42,040 nucleotides of DNA from Candidatus Nomurabacteria bacterium (GCA_943356525.1 CALRFG010000003.1:45709-87748), one strand, 5' to 3'; shown: positions 32,627 to 41,219, counted from the first letter of the stretch. Notes: generated by a model from the sequence alone, not told the origin. Numbers and translations: made by a program.

Positions 32627-35600
32627 TTAAATTTTTGTTACAAATATTTCCTCTGATTCACTTTTAATTATGTCTAATTTGTCTGAGTTTACAGATGACT
32701 TTATCATATCTGTAAAAGCTATTATATTTTCTTTTGTTTTTAAGATTAGAGAAATTTTATCACTTGGCATTAAGTTAAGTTCTTTTCTTTTTGATTGTAT
32801 TTCACGAATAATATCTCGAACAACACCTTCTTGTCGCAGATATTCTGAGATATTTGTATCGATTGATATCTCTATTCCTTCTATAACAGATTTAACATTC
32901 AACTCATCCTTTATAATTTCTATATAAATATTTTCCATTATCTCTTTTTTTACAGATATAGACTCTAAAGGTTGTCTTACTTTTATACCGGCTTTATTTC
33001 GTAAGGCCAAACCTTGCTCTATAACTTGGCGAGTTTGTGTCATTTTCTCAAGTACTAAAATATCTTTTATATCTCTACTCTCAGGCCAATCTTCTAGATG
33101 AACTGATTCTTTCATATCTTTTATATTTGCAAAATCTTTAGCAAAAAGATATATCTCTTCAGCCATAAATGGTGTAAACGGAGCGATAACTTTAGACAAA
33201 GTTATGAGAACTATCAACAAGTTTTTGGTTACAATTTCATCTTCAACCCCCTTGAAACGATCACGACAACGTCTCAAATACCATGTTGAAAGCTCGTCCA
33301 CAAAATCAAGTATTGGTTTTGCAGCTCTGTCTATTTGATAAATATCTAGATTACTTGTTACCTCTTTTACAAGAGTGTTTAATTTTATCTCAATCCATGC
33401 ATCAAGCTCATTTATATTTGAAAAATTATTATTAATATCTATATCAAGATTTTTAACTCCATACATTTCTAAGAACGAGATTGTATTTGAAATCTTATTG
33501 AAGAATTTATTATTTATTTCATTTAATAACTTTTGGGAAAATGCATATTCCTCCGCGCGAGTTACGGGAGATGAAAGTAAGAAATACCTTAGAGAATCTG
33601 CGCCAAATTCTTCAACCACAGGCATTAGTTCTGCATAATTTCCTAAACTCTTTGACATCTTTTTTCCATCTTCTGCCAAAACCATACCACTAACTATCAC
33701 GTTTTTAAATGGAGCCTTATCAAATAATGCTACCGACATAAAAAGCATATAGTAAAACCAACCACGAGTTTGGTCTAAACTCTCTGCAACAAAGTCTACT
33801 GTTAAGTTTTTCACAAAATCTTTTTGTCCTGCATCATCAAAATCAAATGGATAATGAACTGATGAAAAAGGCATAGATCCTGCATCATACCAAACATCTA
33901 ACACTTCAGGTAATCTTTTATAGACCTCCCCATTTACTTCGAATATCACTTCGTCAATATAAGGTCTGTGAAAATCAAGTTCAAAATCATCATTATGTGG
34001 AATGAAGGCAAAATCTATATTTAAATAAGAGGCTGGTTCTATTATTTCATAAACTTTATTTCCTTTTATGATTTCTTCAAGATTATCACCATTTGCAACA
34101 TGTTGTAAATTGTAAACACAACCTTCATGTGTAATTATCAATATATTTTTATTTTTATACCTCTCATCTATTTCATAAAAAAACTTAGCTATACGTTTTT
34201 TTACATCAGCAAGGCTTTCTCCATTTGGAAATACTTTGATAAACTTTTCTGAATTATTTGCTGTAAACGCACTGTAACTCTTATCACTTTGTCCGTCTAA
34301 ATCACCGTATTGTTGCTCTATTAACCTATCATCTATTTTTATCTCGATATCTTTTCCTGTTTTTTCTTTTATTATTTGTTTTACTATATCTGCTGTTTCC
34401 TGGTTACGGATTATAGGTGATGAGTAAATAATATCAGGAATATTATTTTCTGTTATCATTTTCTCTACAGAAACTTTAACATCTTCCTTACCCTTAGGGG
34501 TGATGTGATGACGAGATGAAAACTCTAAACCTGAACTCATAACTGATTCTATAAGATGCGTAGCTTCACCGTGACGCATTACTGTATATGTATTTCGTCT
34601 TGTTTTATTTTTTATATCATTAACACCTCCTAAGCAAACAATTTCTCCAGTATCTTGACCTTTCCATATAGGAAGTGGTGTCCCCCAATAACGACTACGT
34701 GATACTGCCCAGTCGCGATTATTTTCAAGCCATGAATGGAGTCTTTTATGTCCTATCTCATCTGGATACCAGTTTATACCGTTGTTCACTTCTATCATTC
34801 TATCTTTCACGGCTGTAGTTTTTATAAACCATGATGAAGTAGCATAGTTTAACAAAGGTGTTTTACATCTCCAACAATGTGGGTATGCGTGGACGTATTT
34901 TTCTTTTGCAAATAAATAACCATTATGTGCTAAATACTTTATAACTTCAATATCAGCTTTTGAATGATCGTTTATTGGTTTAACCGATCCAGAAAAATCT
35001 TTCACCTCAGATATAAATTCTCCTTTGGAATCTACATGTTGTATAAAAGGTAAATGTTCACTTTTTCCCAACTTTAAATCATCATCTCCAAAAGCTGGGG
35101 CAATATGTACTACACCTGTACCGTCTGTATCTGTTACAAAATCAGCGTGATATATTTTCCAGCCAGTATTAATATCACTTATCTGAGTATCAGTACCTAT
35201 TTCATAATTAAATATTCTTTCATACATTGACCCAACCAACTCCTCTCCTTTTATTTCTTTTATAACAGAAAATTCTTCACCTTCCTTTTTGAATGTGTCA
35301 ATTTTTTCAAAAGAAGATTTTAATATGATTATTTTCCTTGTTCCTGTATCAATTTGTAAATATATAAAATCTTTATTGATTGCCAATGCAACGTTTCCCG
35401 GCAATGTCCAAGGTGTAGTTGTCCAAGCAATGATAGATGAATCTTTGTATTCACCTTCTGTTATGCGGAAATAAACATAAGCAGATAAATCGCTTATATC
35501 TTTATAACCTTCTGTTACTTCGTAGTTGGATAATACAGTCTCACAATGTGGACACCATGGCATAACCTTATACCCTTCATATACTAAACCTTTATTATAT

Positions 35601-36076
35601 AGCTCTTTAAAAGCCCAAAGATTTGACTCCATGTATGTTGCATCAAGTGTTCTATAGTCATTATCCATATCCACCCAACGCCCAAGTTTTGGAATAATTT
35701 TTTTCCAACCATCGCGAAATTTGAATACTGAAGCTCTAGCTGTTTCATTAAATTTTCCAATACCAAATTCTTCAATGTCCTTTTTACCTTTGAAACCTAA
35801 GGTTTTCTCAGCAAGACTTTCTATTGGTAAACCATGAGTATCCCAACCCCAAGAACGAGGTACTTTATACCCTCTCATGGTCTTATACCTAGGATACATA
35901 TCTTTTATTGCTGTAGGTAGGGCGTTTCCAAAGTGGGGTAAGCCTGTAGCATACGGAGGACCATCATAGTAACGAAAAGCTTCCTGATCTTTATTTTTAT
36001 CAAGACTTTTTTGAAAAATGTTGTTATCCTGCCAATATTTAAGTATTGCTGATTCACGCTCATTTGGAGTTTTCAT
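32627..36076 (-). CDS. ileS: isoleucyl-tRNA synthetase with inserted histidine-phosphatase domain
   Basis: The 1149-residue class I enzyme charges tRNA-Ile. The HIGH motif reads HFGN in PYATGLPHFGNAL (residues 48-51) and KMSKS is at 806-810. An editing (CP1) domain is present between them (TTTPWTLPGN, GTGVVHIAPAFGDDD). The enzyme resembles the eukaryote-like IleS2 group (WFIKTTAVKDRM; VWYDAGSMPF). Between VCLGGVNDI and DFHRPYIDE, where relatives have a short loop, about 205 residues are inserted (about 493-696). These carry a complete phosphoglycerate-mutase-like histidine phosphatase pattern. The anticodon-binding helical domain follows (about 880-1060). TATAAT at 36084-36089 ends 7 nt before the ATG. 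The total length is about 200 residues above the E. coli enzyme. Confidence 0.95.
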   Translation of the reverse strand: MKTPNERESAILKYWQDNNIFQKSLDKNKDQEAFRYYDGPPYATGLPHFGNALPTAIKDMYPRYKTMRGYKVPRSWGWDTHGLPIESLAEKTLGFKGKKDIEEFGIGKFNETARASVFKFRDGWKKIIPKLGRWVDMDNDYRTLDATYMESNLWAFKELYNKGLVYEGYKVMPWCPHCETVLSNYEVTEGYKDISDLSAYVYFRITEGEYKDSSIIAWTTTPWTLPGNVALAINKDFIYLQIDTGTRKIIILKSSFEKIDTFKKEGEEFSVIKEIKGEELVGSMYERIFNYEIGTDTQISDINTGWKIYHADFVTDTDGTGVVHIAPAFGDDDLKLGKSEHLPFIQHVDSKGEFISEVKDFSGSVKPINDHSKADIEVIKYLAHNGYLFAKEKYVHAYPHCWRCKTPLLNYATSSWFIKTTAVKDRMIEVNNGINWYPDEIGHKRLHSWLENNRDWAVSRSRYWGTPLPIWKGQDTGEIVCLGGVNDIKNKTRRNTYTVMRHGEATHLIESVMSSGLEFSSRHHITPKGKEDVKVSVEKMITENNIPDIIYSSPIIRNQETADIVKQIIKEKTGKDIEIKIDDRLIEQQYGDLDGQSDKSYSAFTANNSEKFIKVFPNGESLADVKKRIAKFFYEIDERYKNKNILIITHEGCVYNLQHVANGDNLEEIIKGNKVYEIIEPASYLNIDFAFIPHNDDFELDFHRPYIDEVIFEVNGEVYKRLPEVLDVWYDAGSMPFSSVHYPFDFDDAGQKDFVKNLTVDFVAESLDQTRGWFYYMLFMSVALFDKAPFKNVIVSGMVLAEDGKKMSKSLGNYAELMPVVEEFGADSLRYFLLSSPVTRAEEYAFSQKLLNEINNKFFNKISNTISFLEMYGVKNLDIDINNNFSNINELDAWIEIKLNTLVKEVTSNLDIYQIDRAAKPILDFVDELSTWYLRRCRDRFKGVEDEIVTKNLLIVLITLSKVIAPFTPFMAEEIYLFAKDFANIKDMKESVHLEDWPESRDIKDILVLEKMTQTRQVIEQGLALRNKAGIKVRQPLESISVKKEIMENIYIEIIKDELNVKSVIEGIEISIDTNISEYLRQEGVVRDIIREIQSKRKELNLMPSDKISLILKTKENIIAFTDMIKSSVNSDKLDIIKSESEEIFVTKI
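33989..34600 (-). other. histidine phosphatase (PGAM-like) domain inside IleRS
   Basis: Within IleRS residues about 493-696, TVMRHGEAT carries the catalytic RHG with the phospho-acceptor His502. SSPIIRNQETADIV is the SPxxRxxQTA motif with the second Arg. EQQYGDLDGQ holds the acidic catalytic region, and ILIITHEGCV carries the second His650. All four core elements of the superfamily appear intact and in order. The boundaries are estimates from where IleRS similarity stops (VNDIKNK) and resumes (DFHRP). Confidence 0.9.
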
Positions 36077-36083
36077 GTATTGG

Positions 36084-36089
36084 ATTATA
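36084..36089 (-). promoter_or_regulatory. -10 element of ileS-recO
   Basis: On the minus strand a perfect TATAAT, preceded by TG, ends 7 nt upstream of the ileS ATG. A terminator for the upstream slipin gene lies just before it. Confidence 0.6.
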
Positions 36090-36124
36090 CATTATTTTAA
36101 AGGTTTTGGGAGGGGTTATAAAAA

Positions 36125-36159
36125 CAAAAATCCCAGTTTTTTTAGGGCTGGGATTTTTG
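36125..36159. terminator. terminator of slipin gene
   Basis: CAAAAATCCCAG (36125-36136) and CTGGGATTTTTG (36148-36159) form a perfect 12-bp stem with an 11-nt loop. On the minus strand it ends the slipin transcript just before the ileS promoter. Confidence 0.88.
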
Positions 36160-36178
36160 ATAAGATTTTAAAAATATA

Positions 36179-36925
36179 TTATTCCTGCCCCTTCTTCATA
36201 TAACCTGTAAACGCCTGCATTATTTCAAGTGGTATTGTAAACACAACAGTATTACTTGAGTCGGATGATATGTCGTTTATTGACTGTAATGTTCTTAAAT
36301 GAAGTGCACCTGGTGTAGCTGATAAAGTCTTTGCTGCTTCAGCCATATTTTGTGATGCAGCCAACTCTCCTTCTGATGTTATGATCACAGCTCTTTTCTC
36401 TCTTTCTGCCTCAGCTTGTTTTGCGATAGTTCTTTCCATATTTTCAGGAAGCTTAACATCTTTAAGTTCTACTGATGATACATCAAGTCCCCATGAAGCA
36501 GATACTTCTTCAACAAGTGCTTCTATACGATCAGCAACTTTATCTCTACTTGCCAACAATTCATCAAGAGTAACTTCACCTACAACATTTCTCATGGTTG
36601 TTTGTGCATATTGTAGAACCGCATATCTGAAGTTTTCTATCTCAAGTATAGCTTTCTCTGCATCTGCAACTTTATAGTAAATAACAGCGTTTACGTTCAC
36701 AGGGACATTATCTTTTGTGATAGCGTTTTGATCAGGAACATCTACTGCTTTAGTTCGAAGATCTATCTTTTGATAAGATTGGATAATAGGAATAACTATT
36801 CTCCATCCAGGGTTCATTGTTTTATGAAATTTTCCAAACATAAATTTTAACCCCTTTTCATATTGGTTAATTTGGCGAATTGAGATTAAAAGTATAAGTA
36901 TGATAATAATAATTATTGTAGGCAT
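36179..36925 (-). CDS. slipin / SPFH (band 7) family membrane protein
   Basis: The 248-residue protein has a short N-terminal membrane segment (residues 2-17), the SPFH domain with YEKGLKFMFGKFHKTMNPGW (quoted in part), KIDLRTKAVDVPDQNAITKDNVPVNVNAVIYYKV in pieces, TTMRNVVGEVTLDELLASRD, and a coiled coil ending in KQAEAEREKRAVIITSEGE, as in stomatin/slipin proteins. These proteins form membrane-bound rings or cages; a common partner is an NfeD protease, which is not coded here. A TAATAT ends 6 nt before the ATG, and a terminator follows, so the gene is probably monocistronic. Confidence 0.92.
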   Translation of the reverse strand: MPTIIIIIILILLISIRQINQYEKGLKFMFGKFHKTMNPGWRIVIPIIQSYQKIDLRTKAVDVPDQNAITKDNVPVNVNAVIYYKVADAEKAILEIENFRYAVLQYAQTTMRNVVGEVTLDELLASRDKVADRIEALVEEVSASWGLDVSSVELKDVKLPENMERTIAKQAEAEREKRAVIITSEGELAASQNMAEAAKTLSATPGALHLRTLQSINDISSDSSNTVVFTIPLEIMQAFTGYMKKGQE

Positions 36926-37078
36926 ATTTTTATATTAAATTTTGATTAATTTTGATTAATAGATTATGAGAGTATTATATCATTATTTACCCAATATGTG
37001 ATTATCTTTGGAAATGACTTTATCTTTTCTTTATAAAATCTCCCGGAAAACTTTATCTACTTTATTATATAAATATAT

Positions 37079-37696
37079 ATGTCTTACAAAAACATAAAAA
37101 CAACAACAGAAAATGAAACTATGATTCCTATACATTATATAGACTCCTATAGAGATGAAGAGGTTAAGGAAATCTTTAAAAGATATAAGTTTGAAAATGC
37201 TAGAAATAGCACTTATTTACTTAATATATGTATAGATATATGTATTGGTATTATTGTAGAAAAATACTATTCTGAGCATAACCGAGAATCAAATATACTC
37301 TTTATATATCCCCCATCCACTATGTTTTATAGAAAAGAAAAAGATATAGATTCTATGAGTAATTTGATCAAGCAAACTAAGAAATATTTAAACTTTTATT
37401 TCTCTCGAAACACTAAAAAATATTATTTTAAGAACCTTTTTTCCATTAACAAAAAATATCTAAAAAATAAAAAAGCTCAGCATATAGGTGGGTCAAAAGA
37501 AATTAGGACAAAAAATCTTAATCAAAGATATTATCTGAACTTTTGGAATAGACAATTTTTACAAAAATTAACAAAAAGAAAAACCATCATCGTTATTATT
37601 GATGATGTTTCTTCGACTGGAGGAACACTCCTTGCTTGTAAAAATTGTTTGAGGGAGTTTGATGTTGAGGTTGAATTGTATTCGTTGGCGCATTAA
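37079..37696 (+). CDS. phosphoribosyltransferase-like protein (ComF-related)
   Basis: The C-terminal part holds a phosphoribosyl diphosphate-binding motif, IIVIIDDVSSTGGTLLAC (residues about 169-186), as in type I phosphoribosyltransferases. The general layout, with a poorly conserved N-terminal half and basic linker (KKYLKNKKAQHIGGSKEIRTKNLNQRYYL in pieces), resembles ComF/GntX-type proteins of the competence and DNA uptake set. The N-terminal Cys pairs of ComFC are absent. The reading frame opens in an AT-rich region without a clear Shine-Dalgarno. It is convergent with the helicase gene. The fold is fairly sure; the role is not. Confidence 0.75.
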   Translation: MSYKNIKTTTENETMIPIHYIDSYRDEEVKEIFKRYKFENARNSTYLLNICIDICIGIIVEKYYSEHNRESNILFIYPPSTMFYRKEKDIDSMSNLIKQTKKYLNFYFSRNTKKYYFKNLFSINKKYLKNKKAQHIGGSKEIRTKNLNQRYYLNFWNRQFLQKLTKRKTIIVIIDDVSSTGGTLLACKNCLREFDVEVELYSLAH

Positions 37697-37710
37697 GTCC
37701 GATTTCAAAA

Positions 37711-37760
37711 CCTGAACAAAAAAAGAGCCGTCATTTCTTTGACAGCAGCTTTTTTGAGAG
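37711..37760. terminator. bidirectional terminator, dispersed repeat copy 3
   Basis: GAACAAAAAAAGAGCCGTC and GACAGCAGCTTTTTTGAG make the third copy of the element seen at 4811-4860 and 10150-10199. It again lies between convergent genes and in the same orientation. Confidence 0.8.
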
Positions 37761-37767
37761 GATTTTA

Positions 37768-39378
37768 TTAAACAAACGTAAACGCCTTTCCTGTTCTACC
37801 TGCACGTCCAGCACGTCCTACACGGTGAACATAGTCATCATGAGTTTGTGGAACTGTATAGTTTATAACATGAGAGATATCTTTCACGTCAATTCCTCGA
37901 GCAGCAACATCAGTTGCAACCAATACATTCAATATACTTGTTTTAAAATGATCTAAAGTTCTTGCTCTTTCTCTTTGTCTTTTATCTCCGTGTAAATATC
38001 CAACCAAAAGTCCAGCATCTTTCAATCTGTCAGCAACTTCTTCTACTTCTCTTTTAGTTTCTACGAAGATAATAGTTTTTGTGGCTTTTTCAGTTTCCAA
38101 AAGTTTTACCAAAGTTTCAAATTTTTCTCTTTTATCAACTTTTATTATGTCTTGCTCAACTGATTTTGTAGAACCAGGAACTGTTATATCTATTGTGAAA
38201 GGATCTTTTTGGAATTTTTGTACCAAAGTTTTTATACGTGGAGGCATAGTAGCTGAGAAGAACAATGATTGTCTTTCTGGATCAAGACCTTTTAGGATCT
38301 CAGTGATGTCATCAATAAATCCCATATCTAACATGTGATCAACCTCATCAAGTACTATAGATGAGAATTGACTGTAGTCTAGACATCGTCTATGCGCCAA
38401 GTCTTTTATACGTCCAGGTGTACCTATAACAAAATGATTTATCATTCTTAGGTTTTGTATTTGTCTGAAAATCGGCATACCACCCACACATACTGTAGAA
38501 AATATTTTCAAACCAGCAGCAAACTCTTCAAACTCTTTGTTTATTTGCATAGCAAGCTCACGTGTTGGAGCTATGATCATAACTTTTTGATTTTTATCAT
38601 TCAAAATCTTTTGTATCAAAGGTAAAAGAAAAGCTGCTGTTTTTCCTGAACCAGTGTTGGCCATACCAAGGACATCTTGCCCTTTCATAGCGTGAACTAT
38701 AGTTTGATCTTGTATAGGTGTTGGTATTTCATAACCTTTTTTCTCAAGGTTTTGCATGATAATATCGTCAAACTTAAAATCAGCAAACTTGTGTTTAACT
38801 TCTATAACTTTTACCTTAACCTCTTTAGCTCCTGGTTCTGGTTTATTTATAAACTTAGAATAATCAATACGTTCTGATCTACCTCCTCCTCTAGAACCGC
38901 CTCTTCCACCACCGAAGCCACCTCCAAATCCGCCACCTCCTCGCATCGGAGGACGAGATCCAAATGTTGGACGACCACCAAATGAACGAGTTGCAGGACG
39001 ACCTACAGATCCACCTGATAAACGAGGACCTGAACTAACAAATCTCGATCTTGACGAAGGAGACGCTGATCTAAATCTAGGTGCAGAATGGGCAGAAGCA
39101 TTGTCTTCACGGTATGAAGAAGTTCTAGCACTTGCATCTGTGCGTCTTGAAGATGAACCAAATCCAGATCTATCACCATCAGAAAAACCTCCGAAATCGC
39201 TATCTCGTCTAGGTGCTCTGTTGTAAGTTAAGCTTGTTTTTTCAGTTCTTTTCTCACTACTATTAATATTATTTTTTTTTAATCCAAGGTTTTCAGTAGA
39301 ACTTTTTGCTTTTACAAATTTACTTTTATCATAAGCTCTAGATGAGTTGTCGGACTTTATTGGTTTTTTTGAGTACAT
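37768..39378 (-). CDS. DEAD-box RNA helicase with RG/S-rich N-terminus
   Basis: The 536-residue ATP-dependent RNA helicase has its Q motif in IPTPIQ, motif I ANTGSGKT, Ia PTRELA, motif II VLDEVDHM (DEVD instead of DEAD), motif III SAT, motif V ATDVAARGID and motif VI HRVGRAGRAGRTG. The first ~170 residues are low in complexity, rich in Arg, Gly and Ser (GGGFGGGFGGG; many RS and RP pairs), and probably disordered RNA-binding sequence. In most relatives such tails are at the C-terminus. The protein stops 7 residues after motif VI (KAFTFV), so the usual end of the second RecA domain is very short. A TATCAT ends 5 nt before the ATG. Confidence 0.93.
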   Translation of the reverse strand: MYSKKPIKSDNSSRAYDKSKFVKAKSSTENLGLKKNNINSSEKRTEKTSLTYNRAPRRDSDFGGFSDGDRSGFGSSSRRTDASARTSSYREDNASAHSAPRFRSASPSSRSRFVSSGPRLSGGSVGRPATRSFGGRPTFGSRPPMRGGGGFGGGFGGGRGGSRGGGRSERIDYSKFINKPEPGAKEVKVKVIEVKHKFADFKFDDIIMQNLEKKGYEIPTPIQDQTIVHAMKGQDVLGMANTGSGKTAAFLLPLIQKILNDKNQKVMIIAPTRELAMQINKEFEEFAAGLKIFSTVCVGGMPIFRQIQNLRMINHFVIGTPGRIKDLAHRRCLDYSQFSSIVLDEVDHMLDMGFIDDITEILKGLDPERQSLFFSATMPPRIKTLVQKFQKDPFTIDITVPGSTKSVEQDIIKVDKREKFETLVKLLETEKATKTIIFVETKREVEEVADRLKDAGLLVGYLHGDKRQRERARTLDHFKTSILNVLVATDVAARGIDVKDISHVINYTVPQTHDDYVHRVGRAGRAGRTGKAFTFV

Positions 39379-39486
39379 TATTTATGATACTAGCATATAT
39401 TTTTAAAATTAGCAATAGCAGTCAATCATAAATCAATACCTATTAGAAAAAAGCTATTTACTATTGATATAATACCCGTAAAGCTT

Positions 39487-39492
39487 TATAAT
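39487..39492 (+). promoter_or_regulatory. -10 element of the 39501-ruvA operon
   Basis: TATAAT ends 8 nt before the ATG at 39501. A second, extended -10 (TGATATAAT, 39465-39473) lies 27 nt upstream of the ATG and could give a short leader. Confidence 0.5.
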
Positions 39493-39500
39493 CTATAGAT

Positions 39501-40124
39501 ATGCCAATAAGAAAAACAATAAAGGATATACAAATTTCAGACACTATTTCTGATGTAGTCCCTCCTAAAACTATAAAAATCAATAAGGTTAAATCCAAGA
39601 AAATTGAAAAAATTATCGAACCTTTAAAGACTGTAACCGAAGAAGCACAGGAAGATTTATTTTTACCCTTAGAGTCTACAGAACCTCCTCAAACACTATC
39701 GACGTCGTCAAATAAAAAATCAGGATATATATCGATACTAAAATCATTTTCTCAAATAAAAACTATCTATATAGTCGCTTTTGGAATAATATTTCTAGGT
39801 TTAATTTTGTTAATTTTTATACCATCAAGGGTACAAAAAGACCCTAATGAGCAATATAGAAAAGAAGCTGAGATAGTAAAAAAACAATTTGCTACACATA
39901 TAATATTGCCAGAAAATGAGCAAATAGACATTAGAAAGATAACAGATAAAATGGAAGACCCTTTCTTTAAAGATGCAGAAGTTGGAGATTATCTTATAAT
40001 TTTTTATAAAAATAGAATCGCCTATATTTATTCACTAGATAAAGATAAAATAGTAAATGCAGGAGTTGTTTTCATAGATCCTAAAACAGCTACTACTACC
40101 AATTCAACCATAATAAAAGAGTAA
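39501..40124 (+). CDS. single-pass membrane protein upstream of ruvA, unknown function
   Basis: The 207-residue protein has a charged, probably disordered cytoplasmic N-terminus (about 80 residues), one transmembrane helix (about 90-110, IYIVAFGIIFLGLILLIFI) and a small extracytoplasmic domain of 95 residues with the pattern THIILPENEQIDIRKITDKM, then GDYLIIFYKNRIAYIYSLDKDKIVNAG (quoted in parts). That pattern recurs in CPR proteins of unknown function. Its stop codon overlaps the ruvA start (TAATG), so the two are translationally coupled. A function related to RuvA is not implied by the sequence itself. Confidence 0.75.
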   Translation: MPIRKTIKDIQISDTISDVVPPKTIKINKVKSKKIEKIIEPLKTVTEEAQEDLFLPLESTEPPQTLSTSSNKKSGYISILKSFSQIKTIYIVAFGIIFLGLILLIFIPSRVQKDPNEQYRKEAEIVKKQFATHIILPENEQIDIRKITDKMEDPFFKDAEVGDYLIIFYKNRIAYIYSLDKDKIVNAGVVFIDPKTATTTNSTIIKE

Positions 40125-40720
40125 TGATTTCATACCTTGAAGGAACAATAAAATATATAAATCAAAAAAATATTTGCGTATTAACAAGCTCAGGGGTTGG
40201 TTATGAAGTTCAGATTGATAAAAATCAAATAGATAATTTAAAAATTAATCAAGAAATAAGCTTACATATATATAGTCACATCAAGGAAGATACTTTTGAT
40301 CTTTATGGTTTTATAAATAGATCAGAAAAGATAATGTTTGAACAATTGACCTCAATATCAGGTATAGGCCCAAGATCTGCCTTACAAATACTCTCACTGT
40401 CAGGGTCTCAAGTTCTATATGAAAATGTTATAAAAAATAATGTCGCTTATCTGACACAGATATCAGGTATAGGTAAAAAAATTGCAGAGAAAATAGTGTT
40501 GGAGTTAAAAGATAAATTACCTAAAATTGCATTTGAATTCGATAATATTAGACAAGATAATAATAACACTAACATGTCTGAAAACATGGATGTGTTTGAA
40601 GCTTTAAAATCTATGGGCTATACTCCCCGTGAAGCCAAAGAGGCTGTTGAAAAAATTACAGATGCTGGTCTAACTTTAGAACAAAAAATAAAACTAGCCT
40701 TGAAGAATGTACATAATTAG
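40124..40720 (+). CDS. ruvA: Holliday junction branch migration protein RuvA
   Basis: The 198-residue protein has the OB-fold domain I (residues 1-62, ending HIKEDTFDLYGF), tandem HhH motifs in domain II (SISGIGPRSALQILS and QISGIGKKIAEKIVLELKDK) and the domain III UBA-like helices (EALKSMGYTPREAKEAV) that contact RuvB. RuvA binds four-way junctions and positions RuvB. ruvB and ruvC are not in the window. The start overlaps the preceding stop, and the last 27 nt overlap the convergent SpoU gene. Confidence 0.96.
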   Translation: MISYLEGTIKYINQKNICVLTSSGVGYEVQIDKNQIDNLKINQEISLHIYSHIKEDTFDLYGFINRSEKIMFEQLTSISGIGPRSALQILSLSGSQVLYENVIKNNVAYLTQISGIGKKIAEKIVLELKDKLPKIAFEFDNIRQDNNNTNMSENMDVFEALKSMGYTPREAKEAVEKITDAGLTLEQKIKLALKNVHN

Positions 40721-41194
40721 TCCCGCACAGACTGAGACGTTTAAGGATTCTTTATTTCCTTGCATAGGTATCTCTACAATATAGTCTGTTTTTTTGAGTA
40801 TATCTTTTTCTATCCCCTCTATTTCATTACCAAATATAATAAGTATATTTTCTATTTTTTCTAATTTTTTAATTTTAAGAAAATTTTCTAAAGTGATTGA
40901 TTTTTTATCTTGCTCAATACAGACTATTGTAAAATTTTCTTCTTTTATTATTTTTAAAAATTTATCAATTTTAGTTATATATTCCCAAGGTATATCTTTT
41001 TCTGCACCCAGAGCTGTTTTTGATATTTCTTTTTGTGCACCTGAGTTTGATCTACCAAATCGATCGATAGGAGTAGGTGTAGTTCCGTGTAGGTATATTT
41101 TCTCAACACTAAAACAATCAGCTGACCTAAATATAGATCCAACGTTGTAAGCACTACGTATATCAGGCAATAGAATATGGACTTTTGTTTTCAT
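40694..41194 (-). CDS. SpoU/TrmH family RNA 2'-O-ribose methyltransferase
   Basis: The 166-residue protein has the SpoU motifs: NVGSIFRSADCFSVEKIYLHG (motif 1, quoted in part), ILIIFGNEIEGI (motif 2) and EIPMQGNKESLNVSVCAGLIMY (motif 3, quoted in part), forming the knotted SAM-binding fold. It lacks the extra N-terminal RNA-binding domain of RlmB, so TrmH/TrmL-like tRNA or rRNA targets are possible. TATAAT at 41202-41207 ends 7 nt before the ATG. The gene is divergent from tRNA-Lys and its 3' end overlaps ruvA by 27 nt. Confidence 0.94.
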   Translation of the reverse strand: MKTKVHILLPDIRSAYNVGSIFRSADCFSVEKIYLHGTTPTPIDRFGRSNSGAQKEISKTALGAEKDIPWEYITKIDKFLKIIKEENFTIVCIEQDKKSITLENFLKIKKLEKIENILIIFGNEIEGIEKDILKKTDYIVEIPMQGNKESLNVSVCAGLIMYILQG

Positions 41195-41219
41195 AAATGC
41201 TATTATACACTAATATTAT

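Noticed and set aside
35584-35775. 63-codon minus-strand ORF inside ileS
   Set aside because: It lies in another frame within a clearly conserved IleRS region.
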